Source: Acholeplasmatales bacterium
Lineage (GTDB): Bacteria; Bacillota_I; Bacilli_A; Acholeplasmatales; Anaeroplasmataceae
Direction: 5' to 3'
NCBI GenBank assembly: GCA_016288855.1
Contig: JAEELJ010000020.1
Coordinates: forward strand, 1-44,717
Length of the DNA: 44,717 nt
Positions 16,255 through 25,708 of the stretch are shown here, piece by piece. A model generated the notes under the pieces. That model had not been told where the DNA came from and did not search any database. It saw nothing but the letters and a program-made list of their open reading frames with translations. Numbering within the stretch: position 1 is the stretch's first letter; each line of letters begins with the position of its first letter. Made by a program: the position numbers and the translations under genes.

Positions 16255-16857
16255 ATGAAGGAATTTACATATAGTGTACTTTTAGTATCACAATTTAATA
16301 AATTTAATGAAACAATAAAGGGTCTTCTTGATAATACATTTGATCCTTTAATTATTGTTTCTAATGCTAATGAGGCTAGAAGATTATTGCTAGAACGAAA
16401 GATTGATATTGTTGTTGTTAATACACCTTTAAAGGATGAGCTTGGTGTACTTTTTGCTATTGATGCATCAACAAGACACAGCACAGGTGTATTAGTTTTA
16501 GCAAATGAAAATATTTATTCTGATGTTTATCATAAAACAAATGAATTCGGTATTTTAACTATTTCTAAACCGACTTCAAAGGAGATGTTTTTACAATCAT
16601 TAAGATTAATAACATCAACCCTAGAAAAGATAAATATTAGTAAAAATAATGAAACTAAAATGTCCATGGAAGATAGAATGAAGGAGATAAGAATTATAAA
16701 TGAAGCCAAACTCCTTTTAATGAAGCATAAGCATTATACAGAAGATGAAGTGCATAAATGGCTTGCAAAAACTAGCATGGACTTAAGAATAAAAAAAATA
16801 GATTTGGCAAAAAATGTAATAGAGATATATCACAAAAAGGACGATGAGGTAAAATGA
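16255..16857 (+). CDS. ANTAR-domain antitermination regulator (NitR/NasT-like)
   Basis: This 200-residue protein has an N-terminal receiver-like domain (about residues 5-125) and a C-terminal ANTAR RNA-binding three-helix domain (about 137-190, [16 protein letters not shown]...[10 protein letters not shown]...). ANTAR proteins bind paired hexaloop hairpins in leader RNA and prevent terminator formation. The phospho-acceptor position holds Asn56 (DIVVVNTPL) instead of Asp, and the acidic pocket is not evident, so control by phosphorylation is unlikely. It sits between glnA and pyrG, overlapping pyrG by 4 nt (ATGA), with AAAGGAGG before its start. Likely targets are the leaders at 11281-11335 and 11514-11582, so it may autoregulate its own operon. 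Confidence 0.88.
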   Translation: MKEFTYSVLLVSQFNKFNETIKGLLDNTFDPLIIVSNANEARRLLLERKIDIVVVNTPLKDELGVLFAIDASTRHSTGVLVLANENIYSDVYHKTNEFGILTISKPTSKEMFLQSLRLITSTLEKINISKNNETKMSMEDRMKEIRIINEAKLLLMKHKHYTEDEVHKWLAKTSMDLRIKKIDLAKNVIEIYHKKDDEVK

Positions 16858-18464
16858 GTAAATTTATATTTGTTACGGGTGGAGTTGTTTCAGGACTTGG
16901 AAAGGGTATAACAGCAGCAAGCTTGGGTAGATTGCTTAAGGCTAGAGGATTACATGTTGCTTCACAAAAGCTAGATCCATATATTAATGTGGATCCAGGT
17001 ACAATGTCACCATATCAGCATGGAGAGGTTTTCGTAACTGATGATGGTGCTGAAACTGACCTTGATTTAGGACATTATGAAAGATTTATTGATGAGGATT
17101 TAAATAAATATTCTAACTTAACTACTGGTAAGGTTTTTTCTAATGTTATTGGTAAGGAAAGAAGAGGAGAATATTTAGGCTCAACAGTACAATATATTCC
17201 TAATATAACAAATGAAATTAAGGAATTCATTTATAAATTATCTGATAAAACAAAGGCAGATGTTGTTATAACAGAAATTGGTGGTACAACTGGTGATATT
17301 GAATCCCAACCATTCCTAGAGGCAATAAGACAAATAGGTAGAGAGGTTGGAGAGGGGAATGCATTATATATTCATGTTGTATTAGTTCCATATCTTAAAG
17401 CTTCTCATGAACATAAGAGTAAGCCTGCACAGCATTCTGTAAAGGAATTAAGAGGAATGGGTATTTCTCCTAATATTATTGTCTTAAGAAGTGATGAAGA
17501 AATAGAAGATGAATCTATATTTAAGAAGGTTGCATTATTCTGTGATGTAAATGAGGATTGTGTTATTTCAAATGTAACATTACCTTCATTATATGAAGCA
17601 CCTTTAATGCTAGAGGATAGTGGATTTTCTGATATAGTATGTAGAGAATTACATTTAGATTGTGGTAAGCCTGATTTAACTGAATGGAAAAATTTAGTTA
17701 ATAGAATTAATAATTTAAAGCATAAGGTTAATATTGCCTTAGTTGGTAAATATACAGAATTACATGACGCATATTTATCAGTTGTTGAGGCATTACATCA
17801 TGCTGGGTTTGAAAATGAAAGTGAAGTTGAAATCAATTGGGTAGATTCAGAATCTTTAACTGAAGATAACGTTGATGAAATCTTAGGTAAGTCTAGTGGT
17901 ATTTTAGTACCTGGTGGATTTGGTGATAGAGGAATTGAAGGTATGATTTTAGCTTGCAAGTATGCAAGATTAAATCATATCCCATATTTTGGAATTTGCT
18001 TAGGTATGCAGATTTTTACAATTGAAGTTGCAAGAGATATTTTAGGATATAAGGATGCTAATTCAAATGAATTTGCCCCTAATTCAAAGCATAAGGTTAT
18101 TGACTTTATGCCAGGTCAAAATGATGACATTAATAAGGGTGGTACATTAAGATTAGGTGCATATCCTTGTATTATTAAAAATCAAAATACTACAATGTAT
18201 AAATGTTACCAAGAAGAAATTATTAAAGAACGTCATCGTCATAGATATGAATTTAATAATGATTATAGAACTGAGTTTGAAAATAATGGTATTACAATTT
18301 GTGGTACTTCATTAGATAATTTACTTGTTGAAGCAATTGAAATATCTAGTGAACCTTTCTTCTTAGGTGTTCAGTACCATCCAGAATTTAAATCAAGACC
18401 TAATAAGGCTCATCCATTATTTAAGAAGTTCGTTTACGAGAGTTTAAGAAAGAAAGGTTTATAA
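16854..18464 (+). CDS. pyrG: CTP synthase
   Basis: PyrG converts UTP to CTP using ATP and glutamine nitrogen. The 536-residue protein has the synthetase P-loop [20 protein letters not shown] at the start. The class I glutaminase domain has the nucleophile in FGICLGMQ and the His-Glu of QYHPEF near the C terminus. The start overlaps the ANTAR stop by 4 nt, so translation is coupled. Its presence links this amidotransferase to the nitrogen operon. I see no leader for the CTP-sensing reiterative-G attenuation known in Bacillus. Confidence 0.97.
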   Translation: MSKFIFVTGGVVSGLGKGITAASLGRLLKARGLHVASQKLDPYINVDPGTMSPYQHGEVFVTDDGAETDLDLGHYERFIDEDLNKYSNLTTGKVFSNVIGKERRGEYLGSTVQYIPNITNEIKEFIYKLSDKTKADVVITEIGGTTGDIESQPFLEAIRQIGREVGEGNALYIHVVLVPYLKASHEHKSKPAQHSVKELRGMGISPNIIVLRSDEEIEDESIFKKVALFCDVNEDCVISNVTLPSLYEAPLMLEDSGFSDIVCRELHLDCGKPDLTEWKNLVNRINNLKHKVNIALVGKYTELHDAYLSVVEALHHAGFENESEVEINWVDSESLTEDNVDEILGKSSGILVPGGFGDRGIEGMILACKYARLNHIPYFGICLGMQIFTIEVARDILGYKDANSNEFAPNSKHKVIDFMPGQNDDINKGGTLRLGAYPCIIKNQNTTMYKCYQEEIIKERHRHRYEFNNDYRTEFENNGITICGTSLDNLLVEAIEISSEPFFLGVQYHPEFKSRPNKAHPLFKKFVYESLRKKGL

Positions 18465-18465
18465 A

Positions 18466-19311
18466 ATGGCAATAAAGTTTACTAAAATGCATGGGTGTGC
18501 AAATGATTATATTTATATAAATTGTATTGATGAAGAAATTAGTAATCCAGAAAAGCTTGCAGTAGAAATGTCAAGAAGACATTTCAGTGTTGGTTCTGAT
18601 GGATTAGTATTAATTTGTTCAAGCAAGATTGCTGACTATCAAATGAAAATGTATAACCTAGATGGTTCTATTGGAAACATGTGTGGTAATGCAATTAGAT
18701 GTGTTGGTAAATATTTATATGATGAAGGATATGTAAAAGATACTAATGTTAAGATTGAAACTAGAAGTGGAATTAAAACATTAGCATTATATCCAAATTC
18801 TTCTAATAAAATAGATTCTGTTAAGGTTGATATGGGTAAGGCATCATTTAATCCAAAAGACATCCCTTTAGCAGAAGATAAAGAATATATTAATTCTAAA
18901 TGCTTTGTCAATGGAGATTTCTATGATATTACTGCAGTATCTATGGGAAATCCACATTGTGTTATTTATGTAAATAATGTTAATGAATTAGATTTAGAAA
19001 AGAATGGCCCTGCATTTGAGCATAACAAATTATTCCCAACTAAAGTAAATACAGAATTTATTGAGGTAGTTGATGATACTCACCTTAACATGAGAGTTTA
19101 TGAAAGAGGTAGCGGTGAGACTTATGCATGCGGTACAGGTGCTTGCGCAAGTGTTGCTGCATCTTGTAGAAATGGTATAACTCCATTTAATCAGGTTATT
19201 TATGTTAATTTAATTGGTGGTACCTTAGAAATTACTTGTGATAAAGAATATAACATTACTATGAAGGGGCCTGCAAAAAGGGTTTATGATGGTGTATATT
19301 ATGAAGATTAA
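18466..19311 (+). CDS. dapF: Diaminopimelate epimerase
   Basis: DapF interconverts LL- and meso-diaminopimelate for lysine and peptidoglycan. The 281-residue protein has both catalytic cysteine motifs: NMCGNAIRC in the first half and ACGTGACAS in the second. It begins MAIKFTKMHGCANDY, typical for the family. The start lies 1 nt after the pyrG stop. It is followed by, and slightly overlaps, dapL, so the pair supplies meso-DAP by the LL-DAP aminotransferase route. Confidence 0.96.
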   Translation: MAIKFTKMHGCANDYIYINCIDEEISNPEKLAVEMSRRHFSVGSDGLVLICSSKIADYQMKMYNLDGSIGNMCGNAIRCVGKYLYDEGYVKDTNVKIETRSGIKTLALYPNSSNKIDSVKVDMGKASFNPKDIPLAEDKEYINSKCFVNGDFYDITAVSMGNPHCVIYVNNVNELDLEKNGPAFEHNKLFPTKVNTEFIEVVDDTHLNMRVYERGSGETYACGTGACASVAASCRNGITPFNQVIYVNLIGGTLEITCDKEYNITMKGPAKRVYDGVYYED

Positions 19312-20488
19312 TATTAACAAGAATTATTTAAATTTAAAAGAAAGCTATTTATTTAGTGATATAAATAAAAAGGTTAAAGCTTATAAGGAATTAAATCCTA
19401 ATGCAGATATTATTAGATTAGGTATTGGTGATGTCACAAGACCATTACCTAAGGTGATTTCTGATGCAATGTCTAAGGCTTCACTTGATATGTCAGAAAA
19501 AGATACATTCAAGGGATATCCACCTGAGTTTGGTTATGACTTCTTAAGAGAAAGAATCAAATCATATTATGAAAGATATAATGTATCATTAAATTTAAAT
19601 GATATATTTGTATCTGATGGTGCTAAATCTGATATTGGTAATTTATTAGATATATTTGGTAATAATACTATCTTAATTCCTGATCCAGTTTATCCAGTAT
19701 ATGTAGATACTAATATTATGAAGAATAATAATGTCATATTTATCAATGGTAATAAGGAAAATAAATTCTTACCACTACCAGATGACTCATTAGAGAATAA
19801 ACCTTATATTATATATATATGCTCACCAAATAATCCAACAGGTGCAGCATATAATTATAAGGAATTAGCATTATGGGTTTCTTTTGCAAAAAAGACTGGC
19901 TCATTAATTATTTATGATGCAGCATATGAAGCATTTATTCAATCTAGTGATATTCCTCATTCAATTTATGAAATTGAAGGTGGAAAGGATGTTGCGATTG
20001 AGGTATGCTCATTTTCTAAGTTTGCTGGATTCACAGGTATTAGATGTGGATATACAGTAGTACCATCTAATATTGAAGTAGATGGCGTATATTTAAATAA
20101 GCTTTGGGGAAGAAGACAATCTACTAAATTTAATGGTGTATCTTATATCACTCAAGCTGGTGCTTATGCATGTTTATCTGATGAAGGCATTTTAGAATGT
20201 AAGAAGAATCTTTCTTATTATATGGAGAATGCAAAGCTATTAAAGGACTTCTTCTTAGAGAAGGGATTATGGTTTACAGGTGGTATTTCATCACCATATA
20301 TTTGGTTAGAATGTCCAAATGGAATGTCAAGCTGGGAATTCTTCCAGTTCTTGTTAGAGAAATGTAATGTTGTTGGAACTCCAGGTGCTGGATTCGGTAA
20401 GAATGGGGAAGGATTCTTTAGAATTACATCATTTGGTACACATGAGGCAACAAAAGAAGCTATAGAGAGAATGAAAAAAGTTTTATAG
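19301..20488 (+). CDS. dapL: LL-diaminopimelate aminotransferase
   Basis: DapL forms LL-DAP directly from tetrahydrodipicolinate with glutamate as amino donor, bypassing the acylated intermediates. The 395-residue fold-type I aminotransferase has IIRLGIGDVTRPLP near residue 40, the ICSPNNPTGAAY segment, and the PLP lysine in CSFSKFAGFTGIRCG. The start at 19301 gives the family-like MKININKNYL and has GATGGTG upstream; ATGs at 19286 and 19289 would add a few residues and have AAAAAGGG close by, so the start is uncertain by up to 5 codons. It overlaps the end of dapF and is the last gene before the terminator at 20494-20525. Confidence 0.93.
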   Translation: MKININKNYLNLKESYLFSDINKKVKAYKELNPNADIIRLGIGDVTRPLPKVISDAMSKASLDMSEKDTFKGYPPEFGYDFLRERIKSYYERYNVSLNLNDIFVSDGAKSDIGNLLDIFGNNTILIPDPVYPVYVDTNIMKNNNVIFINGNKENKFLPLPDDSLENKPYIIYICSPNNPTGAAYNYKELALWVSFAKKTGSLIIYDAAYEAFIQSSDIPHSIYEIEGGKDVAIEVCSFSKFAGFTGIRCGYTVVPSNIEVDGVYLNKLWGRRQSTKFNGVSYITQAGAYACLSDEGILECKKNLSYYMENAKLLKDFFLEKGLWFTGGISSPYIWLECPNGMSSWEFFQFLLEKCNVVGTPGAGFGKNGEGFFRITSFGTHEATKEAIERMKKVL

Positions 20489-20493
20489 AAAAA

Positions 20494-20525
20494 ATTATCC
20501 TTACAAAAAAGTAAGGATTTTTTTT
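20494..20525 (+). terminator. Intrinsic terminator after dapL
   Basis: ATCCTTAC pairs with GTAAGGAT around an AAAAAA loop, followed by a run of seven T. It ends the glutamate synthase to dapL operon. Confidence 0.92.
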
Positions 20526-20623
20526 GTTAAAAATAGTCTAAATTTTGTAATAATTTAAAAATTTATTAAATATTATTTTTATATAAAAGATGTTTATATA
20601 AGTGTGAAAAGGTTATTTTCATA

Positions 20624-20651
20624 TTGATTATTATTAAAATAATGATAGAAT
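20624..20651 (+). promoter_or_regulatory. Promoter of carAB
   Basis: TTGATT and TAGAAT are separated by 16 bp. The start point should be near 20658, leaving an 89-nt leader before the carA ATG. Confidence 0.65.
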
Positions 20652-20657
20652 AGGTAT

Positions 20658-20746
20658 AAGGGTATTTTTGCAGATACAATCTATATATACAAAGTATATA
20701 TGATACTGCAAATATGCCAAAATTTGATAGATCGGCAGGGGAAAAG
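20658..20746 (+). promoter_or_regulatory. Structured leader of carA
   Basis: TTTGCAG (20667-20673) pairs with CTGCAAA (20706-20712). Within it TATATATAC pairs with GTATATAT around an AAA loop. Downstream, GCC (20717-20719) can pair with GGC (20734-20736), and CTGC at 20706-20709 can instead pair with GCAG at 20735-20738, which runs into the AGGGG ribosome site. The two pairings of CTGC exclude each other, which suggests translational control. I recognise neither a PyrR-binding loop nor a named riboswitch. Confidence 0.45.
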
Positions 20747-21817
20747 ATGAAAGCATTTCTGATTTTACAAGATGGAACAGTATTCGAAGGCACAAGCATC
20801 GGTGCCCAAAAAGAAGTTATTAGTGAGATTGTTTTCAATACATCAATGACTGGATATTTTGAGGTTTTAACAGACCCTTCTTATGCAGGACAGGCAGTAT
20901 GTATGACATATCCATTAATTGGCAATTATGGTATTTGCTATGACGATATGGAATCAAGACAATCATTTGTTGATGGCTTCATTGTTAAGGAGTTAGCTAA
21001 ATTTGCTTCTAATTTTAGAAACTTTGACTCAGTAGAAAATTTCTTAATTAAGCAAAATATTACTGGTATTGAAGGAATTGATACTAGAAAGCTTACTAAG
21101 ATGTTAAGAGATGAAGGAACTATGAACGGCATGATCACAACAAATGCTGATTTCAAGTTAGAAGAAGTATTACCTAAGATTAAGGCTTTTAAGGCTACTG
21201 ATGTTGTTGAGAAGGTAACTTGTAAAGCTAAGTATGTTTTAGAAGGTACAGGCAAGAAGGTTGCATTATTAGATTTTGGTGCAAAGGCTTCAATTGCTAA
21301 GAACTTAAATAAGAGAGGCTGCCAGGTAACTATTTATCCTGCACATACAACTGCAGCTGAAATTTTGAATGACAATCCAGACGGAATTATGTTATCTAAT
21401 GGTCCAGGAGACCCTAAGGATAATGTAGAAATCATTAAGGAAATCAAGAAACTTTATGATTCTAATGTTCCTATTTTTGCTATTTGTTTAGGACATCAGT
21501 TAATGGCCCTTGCTACAGGAGCTGATACTAAGAAGCTTAAATATGGTCATAGAGGCGGAAATCACCCAGTAAAAGATCTAATTAATAATAGAGTATATAT
21601 TACTTCCCAAAACCATGGATATTATGTTGATACAACATCACTTAATCCAAAGGTTGCAGTAGAAGCATTCATAAACGTTAATGATAAGACAAATGAAGGA
21701 TTAAAGTATGTTGGTAAGAACATTTTTACAGTACAGTTCCACCCAGAAGCTTGTCCAGGTCCACTTGATTCAGGATATTTATTTGACGAATTCATTAAGA
21801 TGATGGGAGGTAAGTAA
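20747..21817 (+). CDS. carA: Carbamoyl-phosphate synthase small (glutaminase) subunit
   Basis: CarA hydrolyses glutamine and passes ammonia to CarB for carbamoyl phosphate, the precursor of pyrimidines and arginine. The 356-residue protein has the CPSase small-chain N-terminal domain (DGTVFEG, TSMTGYFEVLTDPSYAGQ). Its class I glutaminase domain carries the nucleophile in FAICLGHQLMA and a catalytic His in FHPEACPGP. The ATG at 20747 follows CAGGGGAAAAG and gives the typical MKAFLILQDG; the frame open from 20714 starts inside the structured leader. carB follows 1 nt later. Confidence 0.96.
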   Translation: MKAFLILQDGTVFEGTSIGAQKEVISEIVFNTSMTGYFEVLTDPSYAGQAVCMTYPLIGNYGICYDDMESRQSFVDGFIVKELAKFASNFRNFDSVENFLIKQNITGIEGIDTRKLTKMLRDEGTMNGMITTNADFKLEEVLPKIKAFKATDVVEKVTCKAKYVLEGTGKKVALLDFGAKASIAKNLNKRGCQVTIYPAHTTAAEILNDNPDGIMLSNGPGDPKDNVEIIKEIKKLYDSNVPIFAICLGHQLMALATGADTKKLKYGHRGGNHPVKDLINNRVYITSQNHGYYVDTTSLNPKVAVEAFINVNDKTNEGLKYVGKNIFTVQFHPEACPGPLDSGYLFDEFIKMMGGK

Positions 21818-21818
21818 G

Positions 21819-24800
21819 ATGCCTAGAATTGAAAGTATTAAAAAGGTATTAGTAATTGGTTCAGGTCCAATCATCATTGGTCAAGCTGCAGAATTTGACT
21901 ATGCTGGTACTCAGGCCTGCCGTGCTTTAAAAGAAGAGGGCGTTGAGGTTGTTTTATTAAACTCTAACCCTGCAACAATCATGACAGATAAGGATATCGC
22001 TGATAGAGTTTATATCGAACCTATTACAGTTGATGTCGTAAGAGAAATAATTGAAAAAGAGCATCCAGATTCAATTCTACCTACATTAGGTGGACAAGCA
22101 GGTTTAAACCTTGCTATGGAATTATGGGATTCAAAGTTCTTTGATGAACATCCAGATGTAAAAATCATTGGTACAACAGCTCAAACTATTTATAAGGCTG
22201 AAGACCGTGAAGCTTTTAAAGAAACTATGGAAAAGCTAGGTGAACCTATTGCTGAATCTTTAGTTGTTGATAATGTTCAAGATGGTATTACATTCGCTAA
22301 CAAAATTGGATACCCAGTTGTATTAAGACCTGCCTATACATTAGGTGGTTCTGGTGGTGGTATTGCTGCTAATGAAGCTGAATTAGTTGAAATCTTAACT
22401 AATGGTTTAAGATTATCAAGAGTTGGTGAAGTATTAGTTGAAAGATCTATCGCTGGTTGGAAGGAAATTGAATACGAAGTAATGCGTGATAGAAATGGTA
22501 CATGTATTACTGTTTGTAACATGGAAAACCTTGACCCAGTTGGTGTTCATACAGGTGACTCAATCGTAGTTGCTCCATCACAAACTTTATCTGATAAGGA
22601 ATACCAGATGTTAAGAACATCTGCATTAAGAATTATTACTGAATTAGGAGTTACAGGTGGATGTAACGTTCAATATGCCTTAAATCCTGATTCATTTGAA
22701 TATTGTGTAATCGAAGTAAACCCAAGAGTTTCTCGTTCATCAGCATTAGCATCTAAAGCAACAGGTTACCCTATTGCTAAGGTTACTGCTAAGATGGCAT
22801 TAGGTTATACATTAGATGAAATTCCAAATGCAATTACTAAGAAGACATTTGCATCATTTGAACCAATGCTTGACTACTGTGTAGTTAAGATGCCACGTTT
22901 ACCATTTGATAAATTCATCACTGCTAAGCGTACATTAACAACACAAATGAAGGCTACTGGTGAAGTTATGTCAATTTGTACTAACTTCGAAGGTGCATTA
23001 ATGAAGGCTATTCGTTCATTAGAACAGCATGTTGAATCATTAATGTCTTATGATTTTACTTCATTAACATTAGAACAATTAAATGAAGAACTAGAAATTG
23101 TTGATGATAGAAGAATTTGGAGAGTTGCTGAAGCATTAAGACGTCATGTTGATTATGATACAATCTTCAAGAAGACTAAAATTGACAAGTGGTTCATTGA
23201 TAAGTTAAATAATATTGTTAAATTAGAATATCAATTAAAAACTCAACCTTTAACAGTTGAATTATTAAAAGAAGCAAAGAGAATGGAATTCCCAGATCAT
23301 TTCATTGCTAAGTTAACTTCTAAGCATGAAAATGAAGTTAAGAAGATGCGTTATGCTAATAACATTACTGCAAGATTCAAGATGGTTGATACATGTGCTG
23401 GTGAATTCGAAGCTCATACACCATATTATTATTCTACATTCGATGGTGAAGAAGAAGTTAAAGAACAAGCTCCTTCTAAGAAGAGAGTATTAGTATTAGG
23501 CTCAGGCCCAATTCGTATCGGTCAAGGTATTGAATTCGACTTCTGTTCAGTTCATTCAGCATGGGCATTTGAAAAGGAAGGTTATGAAACAATCATCGTT
23601 AATAATAACCCTGAAACAGTTTCAACTGACTTCGATATTGCATCAAAGCTATACTTTGAACCATTAACACCAGAAGATGTTGAATCAATTGTAAATATTG
23701 AACATCCTACAGGAGCTGTTGTTCAATTTGGTGGACAAACAGCTATTAAGTTAACTCAAGCATTAATGCAAATGGGAGTACCTATTTTAGGTACTGATGC
23801 TAAGGATGTTGATGCGGCAGAAGATAGAGAAATATTTGATGAAATTCTTGAATCAAATAATATTCCTCGTGCAAAGGGTCATACTGTATTCACAGTTGAA
23901 GAAGCTTTAGCTGCAGCACATGAATTAGGATACCCAGTATTAGTTAGACCTTCATATGTATTAGGTGGTCAGGGTATGAGAATTGCAATTAATGATCAAG
24001 ATATGGAAAAATATATCAATATCATTAACCAGATTGCACAAGAACACCCAATCCTAGTTGATAAGTATTTAATGGGTAAGGAATTAGAAGTAGATGCTAT
24101 TTGTGATGGCAAGGATATCTTAATCCCTGGTATTATGGAACACATCGAAAGAACTGGTATTCACTCAGGAGACTCTATTTCAGTTTATCCAGCTGAACAA
24201 ATTACTAAGAAGGCTAGAGAAAGAATAGTTGAATATACAGAAATCTTAGCTAAGGCATTACATGTATTAGGTATGATTAATATCCAATTCATCGCAATTG
24301 GTGATGATGTATATATCATCGAAGTTAACCCTCGTTCAAGCCGTACAGTACCATATATTTCTAAGGTTACAGGTATTCCTATTGTTGACCTTGCAACAAA
24401 GGCAATTTTAGGACATTCAATCCGTGAAATGGGTTACCAACCAGGCTTACAGCCAAATGCTGGTTATTATGCAATTAAGATGCCAGTATTCTCATTTGAA
24501 AAGATTCGTGGTGCAGATATTAATCTAGGACCTGAAATGAAGTCAACAGGAGAATGCTTAGGTATTTCAGCAAATTATAACGAAGCATTATATAAGGCAT
24601 TCTTAGGTGCTAATATTCGCTTACCAAAATATAAGAATATGATTATTACTGTTTGTGATGATGATAAGAAGGAAATCTTACCTATCGCAAAGAGATTTAA
24701 TAAGTTTGGTTATACAATCTATTCTACAGAAGGAACATATAATTTCTTAACTCAGAATGGTTGTCCAGCAATTAAGGTTAATAGAATTGCAGATGGAGAA

Positions 24801-25046
24801 AATACAGTATTAGATTTAATCTTAGCTCATCAGCTAGACTTAGTAATCGATACTCCAAAGAAGGGTCAAGAACATCATAAGGATGGTTTCTTAATCAGAC
24901 GTAATGCAATTGAAACAGGTGTAACTGTTTTAACTGCAATCGATACTGCAGAAGCTTTAATTACTTCACTAGAAAATAGAGAAGATGAAAAGCGTCTTAA
25001 CCTTGTTGATATTTCTAAATTAAAGAACAAAGGCTATAATGCATAA
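21819..25046 (+). CDS. carB: Carbamoyl-phosphate synthase large subunit
   Basis: CarB makes carbamoyl phosphate from bicarbonate, ATP and glutamine-derived ammonia. The full 1075 residues include two homologous ATP-grasp halves: the first starts VLVIGSGPIIIGQAAEFDY and the second VLVLGSGPIRIGQGIEFDF near residue 560. The oligomerisation domain lies between them, and a C-terminal MGS-like allosteric domain extends from about residue 935. The ATG lies 1 nt after the carA stop, with GGGAGG inside the end of carA. A strong terminator follows. The pair carries no other pyrimidine genes with it. Confidence 0.97.
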   Translation: MPRIESIKKVLVIGSGPIIIGQAAEFDYAGTQACRALKEEGVEVVLLNSNPATIMTDKDIADRVYIEPITVDVVREIIEKEHPDSILPTLGGQAGLNLAMELWDSKFFDEHPDVKIIGTTAQTIYKAEDREAFKETMEKLGEPIAESLVVDNVQDGITFANKIGYPVVLRPAYTLGGSGGGIAANEAELVEILTNGLRLSRVGEVLVERSIAGWKEIEYEVMRDRNGTCITVCNMENLDPVGVHTGDSIVVAPSQTLSDKEYQMLRTSALRIITELGVTGGCNVQYALNPDSFEYCVIEVNPRVSRSSALASKATGYPIAKVTAKMALGYTLDEIPNAITKKTFASFEPMLDYCVVKMPRLPFDKFITAKRTLTTQMKATGEVMSICTNFEGALMKAIRSLEQHVESLMSYDFTSLTLEQLNEELEIVDDRRIWRVAEALRRHVDYDTIFKKTKIDKWFIDKLNNIVKLEYQLKTQPLTVELLKEAKRMEFPDHFIAKLTSKHENEVKKMRYANNITARFKMVDTCAGEFEAHTPYYYSTFDGEEEVKEQAPSKKRVLVLGSGPIRIGQGIEFDFCSVHSAWAFEKEGYETIIVNNNPETVSTDFDIASKLYFEPLTPEDVESIVNIEHPTGAVVQFGGQTAIKLTQALMQMGVPILGTDAKDVDAAEDREIFDEILESNNIPRAKGHTVFTVEEALAAAHELGYPVLVRPSYVLGGQGMRIAINDQDMEKYINIINQIAQEHPILVDKYLMGKELEVDAICDGKDILIPGIMEHIERTGIHSGDSISVYPAEQITKKARERIVEYTEILAKALHVLGMINIQFIAIGDDVYIIEVNPRSSRTVPYISKVTGIPIVDLATKAILGHSIREMGYQPGLQPNAGYYAIKMPVFSFEKIRGADINLGPEMKSTGECLGISANYNEALYKAFLGANIRLPKYKNMIITVCDDDKKEILPIAKRFNKFGYTIYSTEGTYNFLTQNGCPAIKVNRIADGENTVLDLILAHQLDLVIDTPKKGQEHHKDGFLIRRNAIETGVTVLTAIDTAEALITSLENREDEKRLNLVDISKLKNKGYNA

Positions 25047-25047
25047 T

Positions 25048-25076
25048 AAAGAGAGACTTTTGTCTCTCTTTTCTTT
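25048..25076 (+). terminator. Intrinsic terminator after carB
   Basis: AAAGAGAGAC pairs with GTCTCTCTTT around TTTT, then a T-rich tail. Confidence 0.92.
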
Positions 25077-25084
25077 ACTATTAT

Positions 25085-25113
25085 TTGAATTTAGGATACT
25101 AATATGTTATATT
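25085..25113 (+). promoter_or_regulatory. Promoter for the gene at 25147
   Basis: TTGAAT and TATATT are separated by 17 bp, about 35 bp upstream of the ATG. Confidence 0.6.
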
Positions 25114-25146
25114 ATATTAGTGTATTTTAGTTAAAGGGGTTTTGTT

Positions 25147-25554
25147 ATGAAAATATGTAGTAGATGCCATCATGAAAATGCTGATGATGCAATAATTTGT
25201 GTTAATTGTGGCGATAATATGAACGATGATGAAACTAAGGTATTTGGTAACAAAATTGTTAGACCACAAAAAAATAGAACTACATTTCAAGGTAAAATGA
25301 AAGTAGTAAATGGAATATTTTCTGTATCATTTTTCTTTGTTTTTATATCTATTTTTATTGTTGCATTTTTTGAAAATAAATATTCATATATTGGCTTAAC
25401 AGTATTTGGTGTTTCTTTAATAGTAGAAATTACAACATATATAATGCTATTAGCTAATAATGAAAGTAGACGTACTTCCTTAAAATCATTACCAGCAGTT
25501 ATTTTTACAAATATTGTTGCAATTATTGTTATATCATTATTAATGACAGTATAG
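25147..25554 (+). CDS. Zinc-ribbon membrane protein, 135 residues
   Basis: The protein begins with a zinc-ribbon (MKICSRCHHENADDAIICVNCGDN: two CxxC pairs). A short linker of about 30 residues follows, then three hydrophobic segments at about residues 55-78, 82-102 and 112-134. The architecture, an N-terminal zinc-ribbon followed by membrane helices, is widespread in Bacillota but has no settled function. It has its own promoter and the terminator at 25566-25597, so it is monocistronic. Two further proteins of the same plan are at 37693 and 38686. AAAGGGG precedes the ATG. Confidence 0.82.
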   Translation: MKICSRCHHENADDAIICVNCGDNMNDDETKVFGNKIVRPQKNRTTFQGKMKVVNGIFSVSFFFVFISIFIVAFFENKYSYIGLTVFGVSLIVEITTYIMLLANNESRRTSLKSLPAVIFTNIVAIIVISLLMTV

Positions 25555-25565
25555 CTATATCTCAT

Positions 25566-25597
25566 AAAAAGATTGTATAATTATACAATCTTTTTTT
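25566..25597 (+). terminator. Intrinsic terminator after the 25147 gene
   Basis: AAAGATTGTATAA is followed by its inverted copy and a T-run. The symmetric sequence could work in both directions. Confidence 0.9.
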
Positions 25598-25634
25598 ATT
25601 AGTCCAAAAATGTCTTATATAGAGACTGGATTTA

Positions 25635-25663
25635 TTGATTTATTTTCATAAATATATTATAAT
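25635..25663 (+). promoter_or_regulatory. Promoter of the c-di-GMP gene
   Basis: TTGATT and TATAAT are separated by 17 bp, about 46 bp upstream of the ATG at 25709. Confidence 0.75.
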
Positions 25664-25708
25664 ATATTAAATAAATGTGTTTAAAAGTTTAGAAAGGTGG
25701 GGATTATC

